NCBI GenBank assembly: GCA_044222395.1
Contig: JBGANK010000006.1
Coordinates: 36,497 to 100,496, forward strand
From: JAEUMD01 sp044222395
GTDB lineage: Bacteria; Pseudomonadota; Alphaproteobacteria; Rhizobiales; Hyphomicrobiaceae
DNA length: 64,000 nucleotides
Reading direction: 5' to 3'
Positions 10,201-18,927 of the stretch are shown here, in pieces; the first letter of the stretch is position 1; each line of letters opens with the position of its first letter. Both the position numbers and the translations under genes were made by a program. Below the pieces are notes generated by a model, which did not search any database, was not told the origin of the DNA, and saw only the letters and a list, made by a program, of their open reading frames with translations.

Positions 10201-10538
10201 AACGCCTTGCAATGGGTGAGAGCCTCGAGGTTGCTTCGATCGCCAGTTCGCGCGATCGCCTACGCGCCGTGCTCCTGACCTCGCTCACCACGATCGGTGG
10301 CCTCCTGCCGCTCATTTTCGAAACCAGCCGGCAGGCGCAATTCCTGATACCGATGGCGCTGACGCTGGTGTTCGGTCTCGCCACCGCGACGATCCTCGTG
10401 CTGGTCCTCGTCCCCTGCCTCATCGGCATAGGCGGCGACATCGCCCGGCTCTTCGGCCACGACAGCGCTCGCGATCTGGCAGCCTCGAGCATGGTGCCGA
10501 CTGGTTCAGCGGCGGGAGCACCGATGTCTGCCGAATAG
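7233..10538 (+). CDS. RND efflux permease (AcrB/HAE1-like family)
   Basis: The 1101-residue product is the proton-driven inner-membrane transporter of the pump begun by the preceding gene. Near residue 35 the N-terminal helix is followed by the periplasmic FFPNIDIPVVSVTVPWPGAS signature typical of RND permeases. The proton-relay helix carries GIIVDDAIVVGEQ in the first half and GIVVNDAIVLVTRIRERL in the second. Two sets of about six hydrophobic helices flank large periplasmic loops. A Gly/Ser/Ala/Pro-rich insertion at roughly 9090-9180 interrupts the second periplasmic loop. The ATG overlaps the adaptor stop as ATGA. Drug, metal or organic-acid specificity cannot be assigned; the short VVDDAI-type relay fits HAE1/HAE2-like pumps rather than heavy-metal CzcA. 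Confidence 0.93.
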   Translation: MIRRRPFNRLGRFAGRATRSDAPHGFIETFARHRTAPNLLMVTLVLIGIFAIAKLNRQFFPNIDIPVVSVTVPWPGASAEDVESNILDVLEPELRFLDNVNEVTAIAREGNAVISIELTSAADAQKALNDVEQAVARVTTLPETAERPVISRAEFFDSVAKVAIAGPYSEKVLKTYAKQIRDGLLAAGIDRVVFGGTRNEEIWISVAEADLRRLGLTLDGISKQVRENTQDIPAGRLEGKVDVLLRSKAERRTPELIGEIEIRSSVTGEKIRLRDIAEIGTRFDREGQQGFYHDQHGIELQVQRSRSADTLETMRIMNEHLEKLRPTLPPTMSVVVHDVAGKLVVQRLWILIENGLQGLTLVLAMLFIFLNARIAFWVAMGIPVSLLAALGVMYATGQSINMVSMFALIMMLGIIVDDAIVVGEQAATNEESGMTRLDAAEQGALQMMAPVLAATLTTAFAFLPIMFMSDRLGDMMRAVPLVVISVLAASTIECFLILPGHLRHGQATAAARKPSRARVAFDRRFAHFRDHSFGATVSLAYRWRYTTIAAMIALLIVSLGLLAGGRVGFEFFPSPEPENISAYVTFAPGTPREQQQNAIKQIEEALYRTERSLLAEQPGSGGKIDVEPRQPTANASDAKAGSPSGAASDRLVETAFTTLGRTGRVQGDNVAEIDVQLTPSETRKVPTKRIIAAWQRARPPIPGVERVSIFGRRGGPPGRDIDLRLQNGPVETLKRAAEDVKQALTAFPGVSGIDDDLPYGKQEYVFELTPRGLALGFTGQTIGQQVRNAFEGNIATRFARDDQEIIVRVKRRQELAGRADLEQLYVTTTRGDRVPLPEVVKITERRSFSIVQRKDGVRTVSVTADVDSEVTKSQDVLDRLTREVLPQVMEKYGLTYVFKGRADETQKSFKDLRLGTMLALALIFIVLGWVFGSYWKPLAVMAIIPFGFVGAVMGHYVMGYNLTIISLIGLLGLSGIVVNDAIVLVTRIRERLAMGESLEVASIASSRDRLRAVLLTSLTTIGGLLPLIFETSRQAQFLIPMALTLVFGLATATILVLVLVPCLIGIGGDIARLFGHDSARDLAASSMVPTGSAAGAPMSAE

Positions 10539-10880
10539 CCCGCTTGGACCAAGGTCGGATCGTGCTGCCCACACACACGGACGCACCTCGATCAAAATAC
10601 CCACAAGAGTGATAACTCCTGAAACCAAATGTGATCCGCATGCGATCGCAAAGCCCGAGCGGAAATGCAATTGTTGCATGAAACCACATGCACAGCCGGA
10701 AATTGCGTAAGACCGTCGCCCAACACGGGCAACTTGTTGCCAAAGCGGGGCAACGGCGGCACGCTTGTCAACGATTTGTTGAGCAATTCAACCGACTGTC
10801 CAGCGACGGTTTGTCGAGTACGACCTGAGCTTGTGTCGGTGCTCGCTTTGGCATTCAACCGCTGACGAAGAGGAACCGGA
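10539..10880. other. Intergenic region ahead of the L,D-transpeptidase gene
   Basis: There is no gene here. The stretch contains TGCAATTGTTGCA, a near-palindrome at about 10666-10678, which could be an operator for a repressor. I cannot match it to a known one. No clear terminator follows the RND permease. Confidence 0.4.
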
Positions 10881-11456
10881 ATGAGCCGTCCCACGAGCCA
10901 ACTGATGCGCCGCATGGCCATTGCAGCGTTGACCTTGCTATTTCTTGCGCCGGCTGCGAAGCCAGCCTCCGCCCAGGATTTCTTCTCGTTTCTCTGGAGC
11001 GACGGCTCGCGCGAGGTGGTGTCCTTCCCCGCCCGTTACACACCACGCCAGCTCATCGTATCGTTCGGTGACCGACGCCTGTATTGGGTCACCAGGCGCG
11101 GCGAAGCGATCGCCTATCCGATCGCCGTGCCGCGCGAGCAGAGCCGCTGGTCGGGCACTTCGACGATTTCTTCAAAGCGCGTCAACCCAGGGTGGACGCC
11201 AACTTCGACAATGCGCCGCGAGAACCCGAAGCTGCCGGCCTTCGTTCCTGGCGGCCACCCGCTCAATCCGCTCGGCGTGCGCGCCCTCTATCTCGGCGGC
11301 ACCATGTACCGCATCCACGGCACCGACGCGCCTTGGACCATCGGCACGGCCGTCTCCAAGGGGTGCATCCGGATGTACAATGAGGATGTATTGGACCTGT
11401 ACCCCCGTGTGCCGGTCGGTACTAGAGTTACGGTCACCTGGCAGCGGTTCAAGTAG
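10881..11456 (+). CDS. L,D-transpeptidase (YkuD domain), exported
   Basis: The 191-residue protein is a periplasmic cysteine transpeptidase that in known relatives makes 3-3 peptidoglycan cross-links or attaches proteins to peptidoglycan. A signal peptide of about 32 residues ends at a PASAQ-type site. The YkuD catalytic signature is complete: HGTDAPWTIG followed by SKGCIRMYNEDV, with Cys162 as nucleophile. GAGGAA precedes the ATG at good spacing. Length and layout match the short single-domain ErfK/YbiS/YcfS/YnhG type found in several copies in Hyphomicrobiales. It is followed closely by an intrinsic terminator, so it is probably monocistronic. Confidence 0.92.
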   Translation: MSRPTSQLMRRMAIAALTLLFLAPAAKPASAQDFFSFLWSDGSREVVSFPARYTPRQLIVSFGDRRLYWVTRRGEAIAYPIAVPREQSRWSGTSTISSKRVNPGWTPTSTMRRENPKLPAFVPGGHPLNPLGVRALYLGGTMYRIHGTDAPWTIGTAVSKGCIRMYNEDVLDLYPRVPVGTRVTVTWQRFK

Positions 11457-11492
11457 ACGTCTGCAAGCCGACGGGACGACAAGAATTCACAC

Positions 11493-11527
11493 AGCGCCGC
11501 CCCCACCCGGGGTGGCGCTTTGCTTTG
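11493..11527 (+). terminator. Intrinsic terminator after the L,D-transpeptidase gene
   Basis: An 11-bp stem (AGCGCCGCCCC paired with GGGGTGGCGCT, one G-U pair) closes a 5-base loop and is followed by TTTGCTTTG. It lies 36 bases past the stop codon. Confidence 0.8.
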
Positions 11528-11698
11528 CCGACGTCATGCGACCCCTTGAACCTACACGTCTCGGGTTTCCGCCCCCCGCAGGTGACACGCTCGTCTCGGC
11601 ATCCACCATGTCGTTGCCCAAAAGGGTCAATCTGTAATAGTGTTACATATCGCGCATTGTTCGGTAGAGCCGCGCCACAAATTTGCTGAGCTAAGGAA

Positions 11699-12136
11699 AT
11701 GCCCATGCCCTGGAAATTCTGCAACGCACTGCTCGCCGTCGTCGCGGCGGCGTTACTCTTGGCGGCGCCAGCCAGTGCCCAGTCCGGCTTGTTGAAAAAG
11801 AAGACCAAGCTCGAACCGATCACGCTGTCCGCAGGCAAGCCACTGGCCGCGCAGCCCTACGAGCTTGAAGCCGGCAAATATTATTCGATCGACATCGTCG
11901 CCGACGGCTCTCAGGAACTTGGCGTCTCCGGTCCTGAATTCTTCCGCAACATCTGGATCAACGAGGTCGTAATCAACAATGTCGAAGTTCGGCCGCTCGG
12001 CCTCGATTCGCTGGAGTTCGACGGCGAGGGCAAAGCCACGATCACCTTCATTCCGATCCGCCCCGGCACGTTCGAGCTGAAGATTCCGCGCACCAACTCG
12101 GACGCCCAGAAGGCGATCTTCAACGTCAAAGGCTGA
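11699..12136 (+). CDS. Small exported protein, cupredoxin-like beta fold suspected
   Basis: This 145-residue protein has a clear signal peptide with hydrophobic core ALLAVVAAALLLAAP and a likely cut after ASA. The mature part alternates short beta-type strands (YYSIDIVADG, KATITFIPIRPGTFELKIP), which resembles exported cupredoxin-like domain proteins. No His/Cys/Met copper site is evident, since Cys occurs only in the signal region and no mature His is seen. Two in-frame ATGs stand six bases apart; AAGGA is better placed for the second, at 11705. It is separated from the L,D-transpeptidase by a terminator and probably has its own promoter. The function is unknown. Confidence 0.72.
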   Translation: MPMPWKFCNALLAVVAAALLLAAPASAQSGLLKKKTKLEPITLSAGKPLAAQPYELEAGKYYSIDIVADGSQELGVSGPEFFRNIWINEVVINNVEVRPLGLDSLEFDGEGKATITFIPIRPGTFELKIPRTNSDAQKAIFNVKG

Positions 12137-12186
12137 CCGAGGATCCAATCGTCCCCGGATTTGCGAATTCGACCGCAACGAACAGG

Positions 12187-13356
12187 ATGCACACTCCGAC
12201 GTGCCGGGCTAGCCTGCGCGACATGGGCAACCCAACCGCATCATCCGCTGCCGCAAAGATCAAATCGACAAATGACCGACGTCGCTTCACCAGCGATGGC
12301 GTCCGCTGGCAAGCAGTCTTCGAGCGCAGCGCCATCGCCGACGGCCACTTCGTGTTCGCCGTCACCAGCACCGGAATCTACTGCCGGCCATCTTGCCCCG
12401 CACGCCGGCCCAATCGCTCCAACGTGCTGTTCTTCGAAACGCCCGAGCACGCCGAGCGCGCCGGGTTCCGAGCCTGCAAACGCTGCCATCCCCAAGGCCT
12501 ACCACCCGCTGAAGCAACGGTCGAACGCATCGCTGCAGCCTGCCGCCGAATCGAAAATGCCGAAGAACCGCCTTCGCTCGCCGCACTTGCCGCCACAGCC
12601 GGCATGAGCCGCTGGCACTTCCATCGCACCTTCAAGGCAATCGTCGGCCTGACGCCTAAGGCCTACGGCGACAACGTCCGCGCCGCCCGCGTCCGCAACT
12701 TGCTCGCCAACGGATCGGAAGTCACAGCCGCAGCCTTCGAAGCGGGCTTTGCGTCGACGGGAAGATTTTATGCCACCGCCGAAAGGGTGCTCGGCATGCC
12801 TCCACGCGCGTATCGCAAGGGCGGTCGCGGCGAGACGCTCAGCACGGCCATTGTCGCGTGCTCGCTGGGCAAGGTGCTTGTCGCCCGAAGCAGCAAGGGC
12901 ATCTGCGCCATCCTGCTCGGCGATGACCGACAGGCCCTCATGGCTGAGCTTGCCACACGGTTCCCCGCCGCCACGCTCGAGGCCGGCGATAAGGCGTTGG
13001 CTGTCATCATGGCGGATATTGTCCGGCACATCGACCAGCCCTCGCTCGCTTGGCCCGATTTGCCTCTCGATCTCAGGGGAACGGTCTTCCAGAAGCGGGT
13101 CTGGAACGCACTGCGCAAGATCCCGCCGGGCAGCACGCTGAGCTATGGCGATCTCGCCCTGCTCATCGGTGCACCCAAATCCGTGCGCGCGGTTGCCCGC
13201 GCGTGCGGCGCCAACCCCGTGGCTGTCGCTGTCCCCTGTCACCGCGTCGTCGGCGCCGATGGCTCGCTCACCGGCTACCGCTGGGGCATCGAGCGCAAAG
13301 AGGCACTTCTCGATGGTGAGCGCTCCAACCCAACCAAAAAGGCTGGCAAGCGCTGA
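12187..13356 (+). CDS. ada: Ada: methylphosphotriester/O6-methylguanine DNA methyltransferase and AraC-type regulator
   Basis: The 389-residue product is the bifunctional alkylation-response protein. The N-terminal Ada zinc domain has its four cysteines at 66, 70, 97 and 100 (GIYCRPSC and CKRC); Cys66 is the expected phosphotriester acceptor. An AraC-type helix-turn-helix pair follows (residues about 125-210). The C-terminal AGT domain has the PCHRVVG active site with Cys351 accepting O6-alkyl groups. All domains are complete and in frame. Two starts are possible, at 12187 or 12223, and neither has a strong ribosome-binding site. In E. coli, methylated Ada activates its own gene and aidB. An AidB-type dehydrogenase gene is also in this window, at about 50.7 kb. 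Confidence 0.95.
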   Translation: MHTPTCRASLRDMGNPTASSAAAKIKSTNDRRRFTSDGVRWQAVFERSAIADGHFVFAVTSTGIYCRPSCPARRPNRSNVLFFETPEHAERAGFRACKRCHPQGLPPAEATVERIAAACRRIENAEEPPSLAALAATAGMSRWHFHRTFKAIVGLTPKAYGDNVRAARVRNLLANGSEVTAAAFEAGFASTGRFYATAERVLGMPPRAYRKGGRGETLSTAIVACSLGKVLVARSSKGICAILLGDDRQALMAELATRFPAATLEAGDKALAVIMADIVRHIDQPSLAWPDLPLDLRGTVFQKRVWNALRKIPPGSTLSYGDLALLIGAPKSVRAVARACGANPVAVAVPCHRVVGADGSLTGYRWGIERKEALLDGERSNPTKKAGKR

Positions 13357-13550
13357 CCATGAGCCAACGCCCCCGCGCGCGATCAGGTCCGCACGGTCAA
13401 ATCAAAGGTGTTGTGACAGGCCTCGAATTGCGCTGATGTAGCGCGCGGTGAACCGATCCGCCACACAGGCGATCAAGAACCGCGAACCCGAGGCCTATCA
13501 TTCCGACCCGCTCCCACCCGCCAGCCCTCAAGACACTGTTCTTCGTCGAG

Positions 13551-14954
13551 ATGTGGGAGCGCTTCTCCTACTACGGCATGCGGGCGCTGTTGACACTCTT
13601 CATGGTGGCGCCGATCGCCGCCGGCGGCCTCGGCTTCCCAACCGCGGATGCGGCGGTCTTCTACGGCAACTACACGATGGCCGTTTATCTGCTGTCCATT
13701 CCGGGCGGCTACATCGCCGATCATGTGCTGGGTGCGCGCCGTGCCGTGATGATCGGCGGTCTCGTCATTGCGGCAGGACACTTCGCCCTTGCGCTTCCCA
13801 CGCTTGCGACATTTTACGCCGGCTTGATCCTGATTGCGCTCGGCACCGGCCTCTTCAAGCCGAACATCTCGGTTCTCGTGGGCGCCCTCTACGAGCGCGA
13901 CGATGAGCGCCGCGACGCCGGCTTCTCGCTCTTCTACATGGGCATCAACATCGGCGCCTTCATCGCTCCGCTCGTCACCGGCTTCCTCGCACAGAGCGCA
14001 ATGTTCAAAGGCTGGCTCGCCACCGCCGGCTTCGATCCGGCCAAGAGCTGGCATTGGGGATTTGCCGCCGCCGGCACCGGCATGACGATCGCCGTTCTCC
14101 TGTTCGCCCGCAAGCGCACTGAGTTCGCGCCGCCGGCCAATGAACCCTCAACGCTAGCCCGCAACTGGACCGCAGGCGCTGGCATTCTTCTCGGCAGCGC
14201 CGCACTGCTCGCCGCTCTTCTGTTGTCCGACCGGCCCGAGCTGAGTTGGCTGCGCTACGTCGTCATCGCGCTGCCGCTCATCGCGATTGCGATCTTCGCC
14301 CGCACCGAGGATCTCGAGGCACGACGCATCGCCGCGATCTTCGTCTTCTTCGTCGCCGCGATGGTGTTCTGGTCCGCCTTCGAGCAGGCAGGCCTCAGCA
14401 TCGCCCTGTTCGCCGATCGCCTCACCGACAACTCGCTCGGAACCTGGAACATTCCATCCGCATGGTACCAAGCGCTCAACCCGCTGTTCGTGATCATGCT
14501 GGCGCCGCTGATGGCCGCACTGTGGTCGACGCTCGGACCGCGACAGCCATCGACGCCGATCAAGTTCGTCCTCGGGCTCTTCCTCCTCAGCGTGTCGTTC
14601 TTCCTGATGGTGCCCGCCGCGCACCTGACCGCTTCCGGTCGCGTCAGCCCGCTCTGGCTGGTCGCCTTGTTCCTGGCGCAGACGGTCGGCGAGTTGTGCC
14701 TGAGCCCGGTCGGCCTCTCCGCCATGACGCGACTAGCCCCGCCCCGTCTCGTCGGGCTGATGCTGGGCGTATGGTTCCTGGCGTCCGCATTCGGCAACAA
14801 GCTGGCCGGCGTGTTGGGCACCGAATTCCAGTCCGACAACCCTGCCGAGCTGGCCCGCTTCTTCGCCACCGTCGGCGGCATCGCGCTGGCAACCGGCGCA
14901 CTGCTGCTCCTGCTGACACCGTGGCTGCGCCGGCTGATGGGCGACGTGCGTTGA
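13551..14954 (+). CDS. POT/PTR-family proton-dependent oligopeptide transporter, 5' end apparently frameshifted
   Basis: This major-facilitator protein imports di- and tripeptides with protons. Family features include WERFSYYGMRALL in helix 1, GGYIADHVLGARR between helices 2 and 3, and LFKPNISVLVGALY in helix 4. About 12 to 14 hydrophobic helices follow. The first usable ATG (13551) cannot be the true start: the in-frame codons before it encode HPPALKTLFFVE, and the first Glu of the conserved ExxER motif is the codon immediately upstream. That frame hits a stop at 13449 without any ATG, GTG or TTG between. A GTG at 13448 in another frame gives a plausible hydrophilic leader, joined to the transporter if one C is removed near 13507-13509. 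It may be a disrupted gene or a sequence error. Confidence 0.85.
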   Translation: MWERFSYYGMRALLTLFMVAPIAAGGLGFPTADAAVFYGNYTMAVYLLSIPGGYIADHVLGARRAVMIGGLVIAAGHFALALPTLATFYAGLILIALGTGLFKPNISVLVGALYERDDERRDAGFSLFYMGINIGAFIAPLVTGFLAQSAMFKGWLATAGFDPAKSWHWGFAAAGTGMTIAVLLFARKRTEFAPPANEPSTLARNWTAGAGILLGSAALLAALLLSDRPELSWLRYVVIALPLIAIAIFARTEDLEARRIAAIFVFFVAAMVFWSAFEQAGLSIALFADRLTDNSLGTWNIPSAWYQALNPLFVIMLAPLMAALWSTLGPRQPSTPIKFVLGLFLLSVSFFLMVPAAHLTASGRVSPLWLVALFLAQTVGELCLSPVGLSAMTRLAPPRLVGLMLGVWFLASAFGNKLAGVLGTEFQSDNPAELARFFATVGGIALATGALLLLLTPWLRRLMGDVR

Positions 14955-15014
14955 CGGCACAGGACCGCCCTCGACACCGGCCCTTCGATCACACTGTTAA
15001 GCCCTTGAAATCCA

Positions 15015-15090
15015 TGGTGCCCAGGGGCGGAATTGAACCACCGACACTGCGATTTTCAGTCGCATGCTCTACCAACTGAGCTACCTGGGC
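15015..15090 (-). tRNA. tRNA-Phe (GAA)
   Basis: Read on the minus strand, 76 bases fold as a cloverleaf. The acceptor stem is GCCCAGG with CCUGGGC and the D arm contains GCUCAGUUGGUAGAGC. The anticodon loop CUGAAAA gives GAA, the T arm contains GGUUCAAUUCC, and the 3' CCA is encoded. It lies between the POT transporter and addA, opposite to both. Confidence 0.97.
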
Positions 15091-15209
15091 AAAGCTTCGC
15101 GCCAATGCTGGCCTGGACCGAAGCTCGGCCCTTATAGTGAGTTGACGGGGGCCTGTCCAGCGCAGTCGGCACGCGCCTCGTGACGGCATTTTCGCCGTGC
15201 GGAGGGGGC

Positions 15210-18200
15210 ATGAGCAAACCAGAAAAGTCGCACGACATCTCCAGCATTACTGCCAAGACCAATCGGGCCCAGGCGCGCGCGGCCGACCCGGCGACTTCGG
15301 CGTGGGTCAGCGCCAATGCCGGCACCGGCAAGACCCATGTACTGACCCGCCGCGTGCTGCGCCTGCTACTGGCCGGCACGCCGCCAGAGCGCATCCTCTG
15401 TCTCACCTACACCAAGGCGGCCGCCGCTGAGATGGCGACTCGTGTCTTTCGCGAACTGGGTTACTGGGTGACGAAGCCGAAGGCCGACCTCGACAAAGCG
15501 CTGTCCGAATTGCTGGGCCGCCAGCCGACGCACGAGGAAACAGCACGAGCGCGTGCTCTCTTCGCGCGCACCATCGAAACCCCGGGCGGCCTCAAGGTGC
15601 AGACCATCCACGCCTTCGCCGAGCGCCTGCTGCAGCGCTTCCCACTCGAAGCAGGCGTCCCGCCGAGCTTCACCATCCTCGACGACGTCATCGCCCGCCA
15701 GCTCCTTCGCGAAGCCATCGATGACACCTTGCAACAAGCGACCGACGACACCTCATCGCCGCTTGGACAGGCACTGACAACTGCCGTCGCCTATGCCGCC
15801 GAAGACAGCTTCGATGACGTGCTGCGCGCGAGCCTCGACCGCAAGGACTGGCTCGAACACGTCATGACGAAGCTCGATCAGGATGCCCGCGGCTCAGCGC
15901 AAGATCCCGTTGCCGCCGCAGCGCGCCTTTACCGCAAGGCCTTCTCGTTGCCCGAGAATACCACCGCAGAGAAAATCGACCGCGAACGGGCATCACTGCT
16001 CGACGATGCAACGCTCACCCGTGCGCGTGAAGTCCTGGCAGGCAGCAGCAAGAACGATCGGGAGATTGCCAGCAACTTTGCCCGCGCTATTGCGGCAAAA
16101 GGCGACGCCGCGCGAATCGAGGCCCTGACATCCGCCTTTCTCACCAAGAGCAACGAGCCTCGGTCCGACCGGCTGTTTTGCGCCAAGGCCGTGCGCACAG
16201 CCGAGCCAGCGCTTGTCGAACGGTTGTGCGAAGCCCGCGACCGCTTCGCCGCACTTTCTGAGCAGCGCCGCGCTCTCGGTGTCATCGATGCCACGATTGC
16301 ATTGATCCGATTGGCCGATGCGGTTCTCACACGCTACACCCGGCTCAAAGCCCGCCGCGCCGCGCTCGACTTCGAGGACCTGATCCGCCACACCGCCAGC
16401 CTGCTCAGAACCTCGCATTCGGCACAGTGGGTGCTCTACAAGCTCGACGGCGGCCTCGATCACATTCTCGTCGACGAAAGCCAGGACACCAGCCCGCAAC
16501 AGTGGAACATCGTCGAAGCGCTCGCCGCGGAGTTCTTCGCCGGCTCTGGCACACACACCCAGAGCAGCCAGGACACTGCAAGCACGCCGCTTCCACGCAC
16601 GCTGTTCGCCGTCGGTGACGAGAAGCAGTCGATCTACAGTTTCCAGGGCGCCCGGCCCGAACAGTTTGCACGCATGGGCAACGAATTCCGCACCCGCGCG
16701 CTGGCCGCTGGAGTGCCGTGGCAGGACATCCCGTTGACGTTGTCGTTCCGCACCGTCGCGCCGGTCCTCAACGCCGTCGACCGAATTTTTGCTGACCACC
16801 GCCGCACACCGGGACTGGTCGCCGCCGCAGGTGCGGCCAACGACGCGATCAGGCACGCCGCTCACCGCGTCGGCCAGGCGGGCCTGGTCGAGATCTGGGA
16901 GACGGAGACGGCAACGAAGGCCGAGTCGAGCGATGCCTGGACACCCACCGGCGAAACCGGAGAAAGGCCGCCAGCCGCTCGCCTTGCCGAGCGTATCGCC
17001 GATACCATCGAGCGAATGACCAAGGGCGGCGACAGATTACTCTCCGAGAACCGTCCGATAACACCCGGCGACATCCTCATACTGGTGCGCAAGCGCAATC
17101 CGTTTGCACGCCCCATGGTGGCAGCGCTGAAGGCGCGCGGCATTCCCGTGGCCGGCGCCGATCGCCTCACCCTCACCGACCAGCTCGCGGTCCAGGATCT
17201 GATCGCGCTTGGCGACTTCCTAACCTTGCCCGAAGATGACCTGGCGCTCGCCAACGTCTTGAAGAGCCCGTTGTTCGGCTTCGATGACGATCAGCTCCTG
17301 GCCATCGCGCACGGACGCAAGGGAACGCTGTGGAAAGCTCTGCTCGACGAGCGCAGCAGCCACCCTGCCTACGAGGAGGCCGCGTCGCTGCTTCGCGACT
17401 GGCGGCGGCGCGCCGATTTCCTGCCGCCATTCGAGTTTCTCGCCGGCGTCCTCGAACGCGACGGCATGCGTGAGAAGCTGTTGGCGCGCCTCGGCGCCGA
17501 AGCCGCCGACAGCATCGACGAGCTGATGAACCTTGCCATCGCCTTCGACGACTCTGCGCCGCCATCTCTCACCGGCTTCCTGACGTGGCTGCGCGAGTCA
17601 AACCGCGAGATCAAGCGCGACATGGAGCACGGCCGCGACGAGGTGCGCATCATGACCGTGCATGGCGCCAAGGGCCTGGAAGCGCCGATCGTGTTCCTGC
17701 CCGATACGTGCGCCGCCACCAGCCCGGGCCGCACCACCAGCCTCTACCCATTGGCGATGCCGCCGGCACCACCGCACACGCCATCAGCCTTCGTCTGGCA
17801 GATCAAGGGCTCATCCCACCTCGCGCCGATCACTGCCGGACGCGAAGCGATCTACCAGCGCGAAACTGAAGAGCGCAACCGCTTGCTCTATGTCGCCATG
17901 ACCCGTGCCCGCGACCGGCTCTACATCTCCGGCTTTGAAGGCAGGAAGACACGGTCGCCCGACAGCTGGTACGACCTCATGAGATCCGGTCTGGAAGGCC
18001 AACTTCAAACCGCCGACGACGGCACCGGCCGCAAGGTCGAGCGATTGCAGACCGCACAGGAAGCAGAGCCTAAGAAACCAAAGAGTGAGCTGACCGAAGC
18101 TCACGATCCGCTCCCGCTCGAGAACTGGGCAAGGCTCGCCGCACCACGCGAGCCGCAGCTGACGATGCCGCTCGCACCCTCGCGTCTTGCCCCTTACGAC

Positions 18201-18881
18201 GTTGACGAGTCAGGCGAGCCGATCCCGCACGAAACCACAGCCGGTATGCCGCCGCAGGAGCCTCCGGCCGCAACACCGCGCACGCTGACAGCAGGCAACC
18301 GCTTTTTGCGCGGCACATTGACCCACGCTCTCCTCGAGCACCTGCCAGGCATACCAGCACACGCATGGCCCCAGGCGGCCGAGGCTTACATCGAGGTGCG
18401 TGGCAAGGAGCTGCCGCCGCGGGTACGCGCAAGCATCGTCACTGAAACTCTTGCGATATTGCGGGACACGGGCTTTGCCTGTTTGTTCGGTCCATCGAGC
18501 CGTGCCGAGGTCGCCATCGCCGCCGAAATCCCGCGCCCATCCGGAAGCGGGCCAGCCCTCAAGCTGAATGGATCGATTGACCGCCTCGCCATCGACGGCG
18601 ACCACGTCTACATCATCGATTACAAGACCAATCGCCCGCCACCCGATGACGTCGATCAGGTTGCAGATGCGTATTTGTTCCAGCTCGCAGCTTATCGTCT
18701 CGCGCTTGCACAGCTTTTCCCCAATAAGTCCCTGAAAGCTGGCATCCTTTGGACCAACGGACCACGCCTGATGGAAATTTCAATTGATCGTCTTGATAAA
18801 TATGAACGCATGCTTTGGGAACTTGATCCAAGCAGTCTTGACGCGAGTTGGGCCGCTCCCTACGTTCCCGGTCAATCATGA
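15210..18881 (+). CDS. addA: AddA: double-strand break repair helicase-nuclease subunit
   Basis: The 1223-residue protein is the AddA subunit of AddAB, the alphaproteobacterial counterpart of RecBCD that resects DNA ends for RecA loading. The superfamily 1 helicase motifs are present: Walker A NAGTGKTHVLTRR near residue 40, motif II DESQDTSP near 430, motif III VGDEKQSIYSFQGA near 475, and motifs V/VI IMTVHGAKGLEAP and LLYVAMTRARDRLY. The C-terminal RecB-type nuclease has DYKTNRPPPDD. The ATG at 15210 follows GGAGGGGG; a GTG 10 codons upstream is less likely. trxA follows, as is common in alphaproteobacteria, but addB, which normally sits directly upstream, is not here. Confidence 0.96.
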   Translation: MSKPEKSHDISSITAKTNRAQARAADPATSAWVSANAGTGKTHVLTRRVLRLLLAGTPPERILCLTYTKAAAAEMATRVFRELGYWVTKPKADLDKALSELLGRQPTHEETARARALFARTIETPGGLKVQTIHAFAERLLQRFPLEAGVPPSFTILDDVIARQLLREAIDDTLQQATDDTSSPLGQALTTAVAYAAEDSFDDVLRASLDRKDWLEHVMTKLDQDARGSAQDPVAAAARLYRKAFSLPENTTAEKIDRERASLLDDATLTRAREVLAGSSKNDREIASNFARAIAAKGDAARIEALTSAFLTKSNEPRSDRLFCAKAVRTAEPALVERLCEARDRFAALSEQRRALGVIDATIALIRLADAVLTRYTRLKARRAALDFEDLIRHTASLLRTSHSAQWVLYKLDGGLDHILVDESQDTSPQQWNIVEALAAEFFAGSGTHTQSSQDTASTPLPRTLFAVGDEKQSIYSFQGARPEQFARMGNEFRTRALAAGVPWQDIPLTLSFRTVAPVLNAVDRIFADHRRTPGLVAAAGAANDAIRHAAHRVGQAGLVEIWETETATKAESSDAWTPTGETGERPPAARLAERIADTIERMTKGGDRLLSENRPITPGDILILVRKRNPFARPMVAALKARGIPVAGADRLTLTDQLAVQDLIALGDFLTLPEDDLALANVLKSPLFGFDDDQLLAIAHGRKGTLWKALLDERSSHPAYEEAASLLRDWRRRADFLPPFEFLAGVLERDGMREKLLARLGAEAADSIDELMNLAIAFDDSAPPSLTGFLTWLRESNREIKRDMEHGRDEVRIMTVHGAKGLEAPIVFLPDTCAATSPGRTTSLYPLAMPPAPPHTPSAFVWQIKGSSHLAPITAGREAIYQRETEERNRLLYVAMTRARDRLYISGFEGRKTRSPDSWYDLMRSGLEGQLQTADDGTGRKVERLQTAQEAEPKKPKSELTEAHDPLPLENWARLAAPREPQLTMPLAPSRLAPYDVDESGEPIPHETTAGMPPQEPPAATPRTLTAGNRFLRGTLTHALLEHLPGIPAHAWPQAAEAYIEVRGKELPPRVRASIVTETLAILRDTGFACLFGPSSRAEVAIAAEIPRPSGSGPALKLNGSIDRLAIDGDHVYIIDYKTNRPPPDDVDQVADAYLFQLAAYRLALAQLFPNKSLKAGILWTNGPRLMEISIDRLDKYERMLWELDPSSLDASWAAPYVPGQS

Positions 18882-18927
18882 CAACGTTTAGGACCCGCTT
18901 GATGCGCGGTCGAACAGGAGATCAACG

